A stretch of DNA of 11,303 nucleotides from Syntrophomonadaceae bacterium (GCA_012840625.1 DUSB01000133.1:1-11303); one strand, 5' to 3'. Positions 1 to 6,921 are shown, counted from the first letter of the stretch. Notes: generated by a model not told the origin, from the letters alone. Program-made: numbers and translations.

Positions 1-1951
1 ATTCACTACCGTAGCGACCGTATTCTACCACCCCGGCAAAAGCAATCTGCGGATTGTCAGCGGGAGCAAAAGCAATAAAGACACCGTGGAATTCTTTGGA
101 GGCTATATCTCCAGCCCGCCCCGTTTCAGCGGTACCTGTTTTGGCCGCTACCTTTACATCAGAGGGAAAATTACTGAATAAAAAACCAGCTGTCCCTCCC
201 GGATCGGTAACCGTTGCCATGGCCCGGCGGGTTTCTTTTATGGTTCGCGCGGAAACTGAGGTATGGTGAATAAGCTGGGGATCGTATTTCTTTATCACCT
301 TGCCATGCGAATCTGTAACCTGCCTGACCACATGAGGCCGCATCAAGTTTCCACCATTGGCTATGGTAGCCGCATAGTTGGCTAAACCGATAACGGTATA
401 ATTGTTTGCCCCCTGCCCGATGGACATATTGAAGGTGTCAAAGGCTTGCCATTTGGTATCAAAATTATATTCGATCTGATACCTTGCCTCCAAGTTTTCT
501 TTTTCATTTTCCTTTTTGGCTCTCAAGCGCTCTCTTTCCTGTTCACTATCTGCATTGGCCAATAAGGTACGATATTTCTCCTCCAATTCTTTTCTTTCGG
601 CATCATATTTACGATCAATTAACAGGCCATTAATTTCTTTCTTCCATTCAGGTGTAGGAACCAGCCCTTTGCTTTCATAGGGCAGATCAATTCCAGTACG
701 CTCTCCCAGACCAAAATCCTTGGCCACCTTAATAATTTTATCCTTGCCAGCACGTCGGCCAATTTCCTGGAAATAGACGTTACATGATTTGGCCATACCA
801 CTGTAATAATTAAGACTGCCATGAACACCTGTACAGCCAATATAGGGAGCTATCCAGTATTTTCCTGCACAATTAACGTAATCACCCTGGGGATTTACAC
901 CCGCTTCTAATCCTGCCATACCAGTAATTGGTTTAAAAGTTGATCCTGGCGGATAAGTAGTTTGTATAGCCCGGTTAGTAGCGGCCCCTGGTTGGAGTGG
1001 ATTGTAATCTCCTTGCGGAAAATAATATTGAGCTTTATCCCCGCTGATATTACCTTTAAAATCATTGGGATCCATATCTGGTTTGCTACACATAGCCAGC
1101 ACCTCACCGGTTTTTACATCCAGCACCACGGCTGAGGCTACTTTTGCTTTGGGCCGGCCTCTTTGTATATCTCTAATGATGTTTTCTGCACTGACTTCCA
1201 TAACCTTCTGCAGCTTTTTGTCAATGGTAAGAGTCAGATTATTACCCGCCGTCGGTTCCAGGGTAACCAATTCACCCAGAGGACGGCCGGTAGCATCCAC
1301 TTCCACCCGTCGCGCCCCTTCGGTACCACGCAAAACTTTCTCGTACTGCTTTTCTACACCGCTTTTGCCAATCAGGCTGTTAATATTGTATCGGCCATCA
1401 TCTGCTTCTGCCAGTTCATCAGCATTAATAGAGTGTACATAACCCATGACATGACCCGCCAGCGTTCCTCCTGGATAAACCCTTAACGGCTCAATGGTAA
1501 CAGATACACCCGGCAAAAGATTCCTGTTTTCTTCAATTTTAACCACCAGCTCCCAGGGTATATCTCGCATTACAACTACCGGTTCAAAAAGACGAAATTC
1601 CTGCTGTTTGATTTTTTTCTCAATAAATTCCGGTGTTACCTGCGGATAGTAGGGGATCATCATCTTACTAAGAGATTTTATGACTTCATCTTGATTTTCT
1701 GTATCGACATAGGTCAAGCTTACTGTATAGACCAGCTCATTGGCAGCCAGAACACTGCCATTACGATCATAAATCTCTCCCCGCGGCGCCTTGATAGCCA
1801 CCAAACGCATACGATTTTCCCTGGCCTTGGTTTGATACTCCTCGGTATAAAAGATCTGCACCACTGCCAGACGAACACATAGTATGGCTATAAGACCCAG
1901 CATAATGTAGGTATAGATCTTTAATTTTTTTTGCAGTTGATCCTGCCTCAT
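1..1951 (-). CDS. mrdA: Penicillin-binding protein 2 (elongation-specific transpeptidase), 3' end cut off by the window
   Basis: Class B PBP that cross-links peptidoglycan during cell elongation, working with RodA and the MreBCD proteins on the outer face of the membrane. I translated 650 uninterrupted codons from an ATG at 1949-1951 to the left edge. Seen: one membrane anchor at about residues 12-34, RGEIYDRNG at 57-65 (start of the PBP dimerisation domain), the catalytic motif PPGSTFKP with S337 and K340, SCN at 389-391, and KTGTAE at 604-609. All three active-site motifs are present, so only the extreme C-terminus is missing. The start lies 3 bp after the mreD stop, preceded by GGTGAT. Odd: about 55 highly charged residues (roughly 440-497, K/E/R-rich, coiled-coil-like) sit between PEWKKE and WQAFDTFNMSIGQG, where most PBP2s have a short link. 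The family assignment is very secure; PBP2 rather than another class B PBP follows mainly from the mre context. Confidence 0.96.
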   Translation of the reverse strand, partial: MRQDQLQKKLKIYTYIMLGLIAILCVRLAVVQIFYTEEYQTKARENRMRLVAIKAPRGEIYDRNGSVLAANELVYTVSLTYVDTENQDEVIKSLSKMMIPYYPQVTPEFIEKKIKQQEFRLFEPVVVMRDIPWELVVKIEENRNLLPGVSVTIEPLRVYPGGTLAGHVMGYVHSINADELAEADDGRYNINSLIGKSGVEKQYEKVLRGTEGARRVEVDATGRPLGELVTLEPTAGNNLTLTIDKKLQKVMEVSAENIIRDIQRGRPKAKVASAVVLDVKTGEVLAMCSKPDMDPNDFKGNISGDKAQYYFPQGDYNPLQPGAATNRAIQTTYPPGSTFKPITGMAGLEAGVNPQGDYVNCAGKYWIAPYIGCTGVHGSLNYYSGMAKSCNVYFQEIGRRAGKDKIIKVAKDFGLGERTGIDLPYESKGLVPTPEWKKEINGLLIDRKYDAERKELEEKYRTLLANADSEQERERLRAKKENEKENLEARYQIEYNFDTKWQAFDTFNMSIGQGANNYTVIGLANYAATIANGGNLMRPHVVRQVTDSHGKVIKKYDPQLIHHTSVSARTIKETRRAMATVTDPGGTAGFLFSNFPSDVKVAAKTGTAETGRAGDIASKEFHGVFIAFAPADNPQIAFAGVVEYGRYGSE

Positions 1952-1954
1952 ACT

Positions 1955-2455
1955 TCAATCACCCGTTTTTCTAAGCCATCCCCTCTGTGTTGAGCGATAA
2001 TAGATGGCATAAAGAGGTGCTGCCAGAATTACATTATAAATGATCTGATAAATCAGACTTATAAAAAGTAAGTGGTCAAAATAAACCAGATTATAACTGG
2101 CCAGAGAAAGAAGCAGAAGTAAAAAGCCATTGATGATAGAGCCCAATAAAACTGCAATAATACCCACCAGGATATTATCCTTAAAAACCCCACCCTGTAG
2201 CCTGGCTACCAAAAAAGCGGTACAGGCTTTAGCAATCGCATTCATTCCGATGGCTCTGCCCAGATATAAATCTTCCAGCAGCCCACAAAAAAAACCATAA
2301 ATGGTGCTGTTATTCTTTTTATTAAGAAGGGAATAAAAAACAACAAAAACCAGTACCAAATCTGGTACTGCCCCTTTTATACTATAGGTATGAAAAATTG
2401 TCGACTGTAAAAAAATAGATAACAGAGGTAAAAGCATTAAAATCAGGTAGCGCAT
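1955..2455 (-). CDS. mreD: Rod shape-determining protein MreD
   Basis: Small integral membrane protein of the elongasome, thought to bridge MreC, MreB and the RodA/PBP2 synthase. The 166 residues match the usual family length (about 160-175). The sequence is almost entirely hydrophobic, with about five to six membrane segments (near 3-21, 31-45, 50-60, 70-85, 95-119 and 130-152). Typical MreD features are PDLVLVF in the second segment and GLLEDLYLGRAIGMNA in the middle. The ATG is preceded by GGGAGG nine bases upstream, located in the last codons of mreC, and the gap to mreC is only 4 bp, so the two are co-transcribed and probably translationally coupled. The protein is poorly conserved in sequence, so the call rests on topology, length, these motifs and its position between mreC and mrdA. 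Confidence 0.93.
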   Translation of the reverse strand: MRYLILMLLPLLSIFLQSTIFHTYSIKGAVPDLVLVFVVFYSLLNKKNNSTIYGFFCGLLEDLYLGRAIGMNAIAKACTAFLVARLQGGVFKDNILVGIIAVLLGSIINGFLLLLLSLASYNLVYFDHLLFISLIYQIIYNVILAAPLYAIYYRSTQRGWLRKTGD

Positions 2456-2459
2456 ACTA

Positions 2460-3353
2460 TCATTCCTCCCTATTATCGGGAGATGGCTGCATTAATGTTT
2501 CTCTTTCTTCCTCAAACTCCGGGGTCTTTGATTTTACCTCAACAATCACCAGAACCTCTTCCAGCTTGTCAAAATCAACTGCCGGCTCCACTACGGCCGA
2601 TAACAATAAACCGTTTTTTTCACGTTGCACAGATTTTACCCTGCCTAGAAGCAATCCCTTGGGGTAATGCTCAGAAAGACCCGAGGTAATAACCCTCTGT
2701 CCTTTCTTAATCTTAGAGTAATAAGGGATATTAATCATACGAAGCTTATCGCTCTCGCTGGTTCCTTCCACAATACCACGTGTTTGACGAGTCTCCTGCA
2801 GAATTACCCCTACCGCCATTTCGCGATCAGTCAGCAACCAGACACGACAGTTGTTATGATTGACAGTAATAACACGCCCCACCAGACCCTGTGGACAGAT
2901 GACTGTCATCCCAGCTTCAATGCCGTGATTACTACCTTTATCCAAAACTATGAACTTACTCCAGTTATTGGGGCTCCTGCCGATAACTCGAGCCGCTTCA
3001 AAAGTATAGGCATCAGCCATCTGATCACTAAAATTACAGAGCTTTTGCAGACGTATTGCCTCTGCTTTGTACTCACGCAGCTGTTGATTTTCCAGATGAA
3101 GTTGGTTATTTTCAGCCTTAAGCTCCTCTACCTGCTCCAATAGCTTCTTTTTATCAGCCAGAGCTATCCCCACTGAGCTTACAGATTGTCTGGTGCTGTC
3201 CAGACCTGCCTGCAGCGACGCAAAAGTATTATTAATGACACGCTCGATCCCGGTTGTCTCCTGACGACCCACGCTCATTTTCATAACTGTCAATAACACA
3301 ATAACTAAAACCAGGATGACCCAGAAACTTTTATTTCTAAATATTCTTAACAA
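2460..3353 (-). CDS. mreC: Rod shape-determining protein MreC
   Basis: Bitopic membrane protein whose extracellular domain forms a scaffold that contacts and activates PBP2 for lateral wall synthesis. Length 297 aa, normal for Firmicutes MreC. Seen: short basic N-terminus, one membrane segment at about 10-24, a heptad-rich coiled coil at about 66-103 (KKKLLEQVEELKAENNQL and following), then the beta-domain beginning VIGRSPNNWSKFIVLDKGS, with the typical GLVGRV turn and the LLTDREMAVGV stretch. The tail is acidic. The start codon is TTG at 3351-3353; AGGTGA lies 6 bases upstream, which supports this choice and the basic N-terminus before the membrane helix. It follows mreB by 14 bp and precedes mreD by 4 bp, in the standard mreBCD order. 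Confidence 0.96.
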   Translation of the reverse strand: MLRIFRNKSFWVILVLVIVLLTVMKMSVGRQETTGIERVINNTFASLQAGLDSTRQSVSSVGIALADKKKLLEQVEELKAENNQLHLENQQLREYKAEAIRLQKLCNFSDQMADAYTFEAARVIGRSPNNWSKFIVLDKGSNHGIEAGMTVICPQGLVGRVITVNHNNCRVWLLTDREMAVGVILQETRQTRGIVEGTSESDKLRMINIPYYSKIKKGQRVITSGLSEHYPKGLLLGRVKSVQREKNGLLLSAVVEPAVDFDKLEEVLVIVEVKSKTPEFEEERETLMQPSPDNREE

Positions 3354-3359
3354 ATATCT

Positions 3360-3365
3360 TCACCT
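3360..3365 (-). promoter_or_regulatory. Ribosome binding site fixing the TTG start of mreC
   Basis: AGGTGA, 6 bases before the TTG codon, lies in the short gap after the mreB stop. It is the main evidence that the unusual TTG at 3351-3353 is used. Confidence 0.7.
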
Positions 3366-3367
3366 GG

Positions 3368-4387
3368 CTAAAAAGATTTTTTTTGTGTTACTAATAAACG
3401 CTTTAAATCCTCAATATTTTCCAGCACCTTGCCCGTACCCCGTGCTACAGCAAAAAGTGGCTCTTCACATACGTATACCGGCATTTCCGTTTCCTGACTG
3501 ATCAATTCGTCCAGACCACTTAGCAACGAACCTCCTCCAGCCATAACAATACCCCGATCCATAATATCTGCCGCCAATTCAGGTGGAGTTTTTTCCAGGC
3601 AGACCTTGATTCCTTCTACAATCGCTTCTACAACTTCTCGTAAGGCCATATGAATTTCCGTCGAAGAAACCTGTATCGTCTTGGGCAGGCCGCTAACTAG
3701 ATCACGCCCGCGCACATCATAAAATATCTCTTCTTCTCCTAACAGGGCTGAACCAGCATTAATTTTTATATCCTCCGCAGTTCGCTCCCCAATCAGTAAA
3801 TTATAGCTTCTTTTAAGATGCTGGATAATGGCATCATCCATTTTATCCCCGGCTACACGTACGGATTTGGCGGTAACGATTCCCCCCAGTGAAATAACTG
3901 CCACCTCGGTGGTACCCCCACCAATATCCACAATCATATTCCCGGTTGGTTCATGAACCGGCAGTCCGGCACCTATTGCAGCTGCCATGGGTTCTTCCAG
4001 TAAATAGGCTTCTTTAGCCCCTCCCGCCAGAGCAGCCTCACGCACTGCCCTCTCCTCTACCGTGGTGCATCCCGTAGGAATGCTGATCACCACTCGCGGC
4101 TTCACAAAAGGGTTTTTATTTTCCAGTGCTCTGCCAATAAAATATCTCAACATAGCCTGGGTAACATCAAAATCAGCAATGACACCATCTTTCATAGGCC
4201 TTATGGCTACAATATTACCAGGCGTACGACCGATCATCCTTTTAGCTTCTTCCCCCACCGCCAGTACTTTCCCGGTATCATTTTGTATTGCCACCACAGA
4301 TGGTTCCGTAAATACAACACCCTTATCCTTTATATGCACCAGGGTGTTGGCAGTTCCTAAATCAATCCCCATATCTTTCCCAAACAC
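3368..4387 (-). CDS. mreB: Actin-like cell shape protein MreB
   Basis: Bacterial actin homologue: ATP-dependent filaments under the membrane that guide the elongation machinery. I place the start at the GTG at 4385-4387, giving VFGKDMGIDLGTANT and 339 aa, the usual MreB length and N-terminus. An ATG 18 codons upstream would add a non-homologous leader and overlap radC by 31 bp, whereas the GTG has AAGGAGG 10 bases ahead of it in the radC-mreB gap. Seen: phosphate-1 loop GIDLGTANT (residues 7-15), phosphate-2 loop IVDIGGGTTEVAVISLGG, the IGERTAEDIKI region, and the adenosine motif GIVMAGGGSLLSGLDEL. The protein is intact, ends with TAG, and is followed 14 bp later by mreC. It could in principle be the Mbl or MreBH paralogue, but the mreCD context favours MreB. 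Confidence 0.97.
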   Translation of the reverse strand: MFGKDMGIDLGTANTLVHIKDKGVVFTEPSVVAIQNDTGKVLAVGEEAKRMIGRTPGNIVAIRPMKDGVIADFDVTQAMLRYFIGRALENKNPFVKPRVVISIPTGCTTVEERAVREAALAGGAKEAYLLEEPMAAAIGAGLPVHEPTGNMIVDIGGGTTEVAVISLGGIVTAKSVRVAGDKMDDAIIQHLKRSYNLLIGERTAEDIKINAGSALLGEEEIFYDVRGRDLVSGLPKTIQVSSTEIHMALREVVEAIVEGIKVCLEKTPPELAADIMDRGIVMAGGGSLLSGLDELISQETEMPVYVCEEPLFAVARGTGKVLENIEDLKRLLVTQKKSF

Positions 4388-4397
4388 TATCGTGATG

Positions 4398-4404
4398 CCT
4401 CCTT
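4398..4404 (-). promoter_or_regulatory. Strong ribosome binding site deciding the GTG start of mreB
   Basis: AAGGAGG, a near-perfect anti-16S match, sits 10 bases before the GTG at 4387 and downstream of the longer ATG alternative at 4441. This is why the shorter reading frame is preferred. Confidence 0.85.
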
Positions 4405-4410
4405 CAATCG

Positions 4411-5100
4411 TTAAATTAATCCCTTTTCCTTCATGCTGCAATACCGACCGTCACCAATGATGATATGATCCAGCACTTCAATGCCTAATATGGATCCGGC
4501 CTGTATTAAACGATTACTGGTCTGAATATCTTCCTTACTGGGGCTTGGATCCCCACTGGGATGATTATGTACTAAAATAATAGAAGCAGCACTTCTTTTC
4601 ACCGCCGTTTTAAATACTTCTCGGGGGTGAACAATGGATGAATGCAGGCTGCCTACTGAAACGTCTTCCATAACCAGCAGAGTACCTTTACGATCCAGAT
4701 ATAGAACCCGAAAATATTCCCGATCAAAATAACGCATTTCTTCCATAACTAAATAAGTAACATCAACCGGCGAACGAACGGTCACCCGATACGGGACACC
4801 CAGAGAGCTTCTTTTGGCTAACTCAAGTGCAGCTTTAATGGTTACCGCTTTGGCAACCCCAATTCCCTTATGCTGCATTAGTTCTTCAATGCTCAAGTCA
4901 CGCAAATTACGAAGTCCTTTATGCTCAAGGATGAGCTGATTCGCCAGTTCCACCGCATTTAACCCCCGGGTACCCTGGCCAATCAGCACCGCCAGCAATT
5001 CGGCATCGCTTAAGGCACCTTCTCCCCGCGATAAAAGCTTTTCCCGGGGGCGTAATTCTTCGGGCATATCCTTAATAGCTACCCGGTACCTATTGGACAT
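4411..5100 (-). CDS. radC: RadC/UPF0758 family JAMM-domain protein
   Basis: Member of the RadC family (DUF2466), a JAB1/MPN metalloprotease-like fold behind a helix-hairpin-helix region. The old DNA repair role came from a misassigned mutant and the real substrate is not settled. Length 229 aa, as expected. Seen: N-terminal KDMPEELRPREKLLSRG, SDAELLAVLIGQGT, helix-hairpin-helix around HKGIGVAKAVTIKAALELAKR-type residues, and the JAMM zinc motif H178-N-H180-P-S-G-D-P-S-P-S188-K-E-D191, with all metal ligands present. The ATG is preceded by AGGAGG in the last codons of maf, and only one base separates it from the maf stop. The maf-radC-mreB order is common in Firmicutes. There is no sign of truncation. 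Confidence 0.96.
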   Translation of the reverse strand: MSNRYRVAIKDMPEELRPREKLLSRGEGALSDAELLAVLIGQGTRGLNAVELANQLILEHKGLRNLRDLSIEELMQHKGIGVAKAVTIKAALELAKRSSLGVPYRVTVRSPVDVTYLVMEEMRYFDREYFRVLYLDRKGTLLVMEDVSVGSLHSSIVHPREVFKTAVKRSAASIILVHNHPSGDPSPSKEDIQTSNRLIQAGSILGIEVLDHIIIGDGRYCSMKEKGLI

Positions 5101-5101
5101 T

Positions 5102-5701
5102 TTAACCTCCTAAAATAAAAATATCCCAATTCAGTAGCATTTGTGCCAGGCGGGTTAGCGGTAACCCGACTACATTATAATAGCATCCTTCTATCCTTTC
5201 TACCAATACCGAACCCAAACCTTGAATCCCGTAAGCTCCTGCCTTATCAAACGGTTCACCACTGTCAATATAAGCATAGAGCTCATCTGAACTCAGAAGA
5301 CGGAAATAAACCCTGGTTATTTCAACCGCCAGCTGTTTTTCACCTGTTTCTGCATTGACGAGAGCCAATCCAGTCATCACTTCATGATCGCGTCCATTTA
5401 GCTTGCTTAACATAACATAGGCGTCCTGCCTGTCTTCAGGTTTGCCAAAAATGCTTTGATCTTGAACCACCACCGTATCAGCACCAATAACTAGGCCTTG
5501 TTCTAAATCAGCGGCCACATACCGGGCCTTACGGAGAGCCAGGTCCTGTACCAGTTGCTGCGGTTGATTAGATAGGCAAATATCTTCATTAATAGAGGCA
5601 GGTACGGTTGAAAAGGATAGGCCGATTTGTTGTAATAAGGCTTTCCGCCTTGGTGAGGCGGATGCCAGTATTAGAGGTTTCAATGTGCTTCGCCTCATCA
5701 T
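5102..5701 (-). CDS. maf: Maf family nucleoside triphosphate pyrophosphatase
   Basis: Cytoplasmic house-cleaning enzyme that hydrolyses non-canonical or excess NTPs (dTTP/UTP class by motif) to monophosphate and pyrophosphate; Maf overproduction blocks septation in Bacillus. Seen: SASPRR (residues 14-19), GADTVV (73-78, catalytic Asp75), GKPEDRQDA, NGRDHEVMTG, and DKAGAYGIQG, the last typical of the dTTP/UTP-specific subgroup. The 199 aa are slightly longer than typical (about 190). The start is uncertain: the ATG-ATG pair at 5696-5701 has no clear ribosome site, while a TTG at 5681-5683 would give a family-like MKPLILASASPRR with GAGG nine bases upstream. It follows the broken DUF4321 gene by 6 bp and is joined to radC by a 1-bp gap. 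Confidence 0.95.
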   Translation of the reverse strand: MMRRSTLKPLILASASPRRKALLQQIGLSFSTVPASINEDICLSNQPQQLVQDLALRKARYVAADLEQGLVIGADTVVVQDQSIFGKPEDRQDAYVMLSKLNGRDHEVMTGLALVNAETGEKQLAVEITRVYFRLLSSDELYAYIDSGEPFDKAGAYGIQGLGSVLVERIEGCYYNVVGLPLTRLAQMLLNWDIFILGG

Positions 5702-5707
5702 TATTTG

Positions 5708-5993
5708 TTAGAGTTTGTAATAGAATAACCAAGCCCAAACGAAGCCCAGTATAATAAAAAATTTATCTTAAGCATAAAACCAGAACTGAATATAAAAACA
5801 TGTAAATCCATTACAAGAGTCGGCAACCCAACCCGCTAAACTTCCCCCGGAACTCTAGATGGGGTAAAAGAGTAACTATAGCATCTCCAATCCAGGCACC
5901 GATGATTCCCCCCAAAATCAACAGCAGCAGTAAAATCTGACCGCTATTTTGCGAGGAGCATGCCCCTTTTATACCTCCATTATATATTGACAT
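5708..5993 (-). pseudogene. Small membrane protein of DUF4321 type, apparently interrupted by two frameshifts
   Basis: Function unknown; I recognise the small clostridial membrane-protein family DUF4321 from its pattern. The first frame (ATG at 5993) gives SGQILLLLLILGGIIGAWIGD, then LLPHLEF, and runs to a stop at 5811. The family's middle part continues in the -1 frame: VGLPTLVMDLHVF followed by SSGFMLKIN. Its final membrane helix continues in a further -1 frame: FIILGFVWAWLFYYKL, stop at 5708-5710. Re-reading one G at GGG (5832-5834) and one base at the T-run (5756-5761, T on the minus strand) joins the three into about 95 residues with two membrane helices ending 6 bp before maf. No ribosome site precedes the ATG. 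The open part alone is 5811-5993 (60 aa). Causes could be decay, sequence error, or recoding. Family call moderate; the three-frame continuity is directly visible. Confidence 0.68.
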
Positions 5994-6060
5994 ATTTTTT
6001 AAAGTTTATCACTAGTAAGCACGAAAAAACAAGTATTTATGTAGCAAGAAGCCCTTCCGA

Positions 6061-6078
6061 TCAGCCAAAGATGGCTGA
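6061..6078 (-). terminator. Perfect 7-bp hairpin downstream of rex, without a T-run
   Basis: Minus strand reads TCAGCCA, loop TCTT, TGGCTGA, a perfect stem. No U-tract follows, so it is not a canonical intrinsic terminator. It may be a partial terminator, an mRNA processing or stability element, or the second arm of a paired structure with the adjoining hairpin. Confidence 0.4.
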
Positions 6079-6113
6079 AAATACCCAGTATCATAGAAGC
6101 ACTGGCTATTTTC
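6077..6113 (-). repeat. Imperfect inverted repeat just after the rex stop
   Basis: Arms GAAAATA-G-CCAGT and ACTGG-G-TATTTTC pair over 12 of 13 positions (one G/G mismatch) around an 11-base loop. It begins 5 bp after the rex stop codon and ends overlapping the next hairpin by 2 bases. Probably an RNA-level structure at the 3' end of rex; role not determined. Confidence 0.55.
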
Positions 6114-6118
6114 AACCA

Positions 6119-6748
6119 TTAACCATTATAGGTTAGATTAAAGCTTAGAACTTCGAGGTTAACAGACAAGTCTACATTGCGAAGAATGACGTCGGCGGGA
6201 ACTTTGAGCACACGGGGAGAAAAGTTAAGAATTGCTTTTACCCCGGATTCGATCAGCTGGTCGGTTACATCCTGAGCAGCTTCAGCCGGAACTGTTACAA
6301 TCCCCACTTTAATATCATATTCGTGAACCAGCTTTTTCAGTTTATCCAGCGATTCAATTTGTAAACAGTCTACTTTTTCACCCACTATCGCAGGATCATT
6401 GTCAAGAATGGCACAGATCTGAAAACCCCGCTCCCTGAAACCCTGATAACGTGCCAAAGCACAACCAAGCTTCCCGGCACCAACAATAATAACATTCCAT
6501 TGCTGATCCAGACCTAATATGTTCATTAAATGTCCAAACAATTCTTCCACACGATATCCCACGCCACGAGTCCCAAATTCACCAAAATAGGCCAAGTCTT
6601 TGCGAACCTGTGCTGAACTAACTCCTACCCCTCTGGCTATCTCACCGGATGAAACTGTTTCTACTTTTTCTTCCAGCAGCTGTTGGAGATATCGCGAATA
6701 AACAGACAGCCTCATAACCGTTGCCTCAGGAATTTTATAGGCCTTCAA
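6119..6748 (-). CDS. rex: Redox-sensing transcriptional repressor Rex
   Basis: DNA-binding repressor that senses the NADH/NAD+ ratio and controls fermentation and anaerobic metabolism genes in Gram-positive bacteria. I place the start at TTG 6746-6748: AAAGGAGATGA lies 8 bases ahead (6753-6763), and the protein then begins MKAYKIPEATVMRLSVYSRYL at family length, 209 aa. The ATG at 6800-6802 would add 18 residues of non-family sequence. Seen: N-terminal winged helix with GEIARGVGVSSAQVRKDLAYFG (about 35-56) and FGTRGVGY (58-65); Rossmann nucleotide loop VGAGKLG (89-95); ILDNDP after the second strand; and C-terminal NFSPRVLKVP and NVDLSVNLEVLSF. It is complete, with its own promoter, and is separated from pit by a terminator. 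It could head a long transcript into maf-radC-mre. Confidence 0.96.
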   Translation of the reverse strand: MKAYKIPEATVMRLSVYSRYLQQLLEEKVETVSSGEIARGVGVSSAQVRKDLAYFGEFGTRGVGYRVEELFGHLMNILGLDQQWNVIIVGAGKLGCALARYQGFRERGFQICAILDNDPAIVGEKVDCLQIESLDKLKKLVHEYDIKVGIVTVPAEAAQDVTDQLIESGVKAILNFSPRVLKVPADVILRNVDLSVNLEVLSFNLTYNG

Positions 6749-6752
6749 TTGC

Positions 6753-6763
6753 TCATCTCCTTT
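6753..6763 (-). promoter_or_regulatory. Strong ribosome binding site deciding the TTG start of rex
   Basis: AAAGGAGATGA lies inside the longer candidate reading frame and upstream of the TTG at 6748. It shows that translation begins at the TTG and not at the ATG at 6802. Confidence 0.85.
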
Positions 6764-6824
6764 GTAATAGCTAAACCTGATAGGAAGAAATTTACATTTC
6801 AATCATGTTTAACGTAATGTTCAT

Positions 6825-6853
6825 ATTGTATCACCTTGCAAAATACTGTTCAA
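6825..6853 (-). promoter_or_regulatory. Sigma-A-type promoter of rex
   Basis: On the minus strand TTGAAC (6848-6853) and TACAAT (6825-6830) are separated by exactly 17 bp, 4/6 and 5/6 matches to consensus. This puts the transcript start near 6817, about 70 bases before the TTG start codon, and just downstream of the pit terminator. Confidence 0.75.
6836..6853 (-). promoter_or_regulatory. Possible degenerate Rex operator overlapping the rex -35
   Basis: An 18-base imperfect palindrome, TTGAACAGTATTTTGCAA, has the TTG...CAA ends and AT-rich centre of Rex sites (TTGTGAA-N4-TTCACAA) but matches only 8 of 14 specified positions. Many rex genes are autoregulated, and the position over the -35 fits repression. 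Weak evidence. Confidence 0.3.
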
Positions 6854-6865
6854 ATAAAAAAGGAT

Positions 6866-6903
6866 ATAAAAAACTCTTATCTGCTAAGAACAGCAATAAG
6901 AGT
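6866..6903 (-). terminator. Rho-independent terminator of the DUF47-pit unit
   Basis: On the minus strand the arms ACTCTTAT-TGCT and AGCA-g-ATAAGAGT form a 12-bp stem with one bulged base and a 6-base loop, followed directly by TTTTTTATA. It lies 18 bp after the pit stop and before the rex promoter, so it separates the two transcription units. Confidence 0.88.
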
Positions 6904-6921
6904 CTCACACCTACTATTATA

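Larger units (their letters stand above)
5994..6118. other. Gap between rex and the DUF4321 gene
   Basis: 125 bp without a gene. Its rex-proximal half holds two hairpins (6061-6078 and 6077-6113); the rest is AT-rich. I see no convincing -35/-10 pair: TTGTTT and TAAACT are 18 bases apart but are weak matches. Confidence 0.5.

Noticed and set aside
619..1958. Three short minus-strand frames (619-840, 907-1107, 1767-1958) as separate genes
   Set aside because: They are out-of-frame shadows of the continuous 650-codon PBP2 frame that I translated without a stop from 1951 to the left edge.
5701..5820. Promoter directly in front of maf (TATACT or TTGTAA-N16-TATATT)
   Set aside because: The hexamers are poorly matched or spaced and lie inside the remains of the DUF4321 gene, in AT-rich sequence where such matches are expected.
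6119..6802. Longer Rex starting at the ATG at 6800-6802
   Set aside because: The extra 18 residues do not resemble Rex N-termini, and the perfect ribosome site at 6753-6763 lies inside that extension, just ahead of the TTG.
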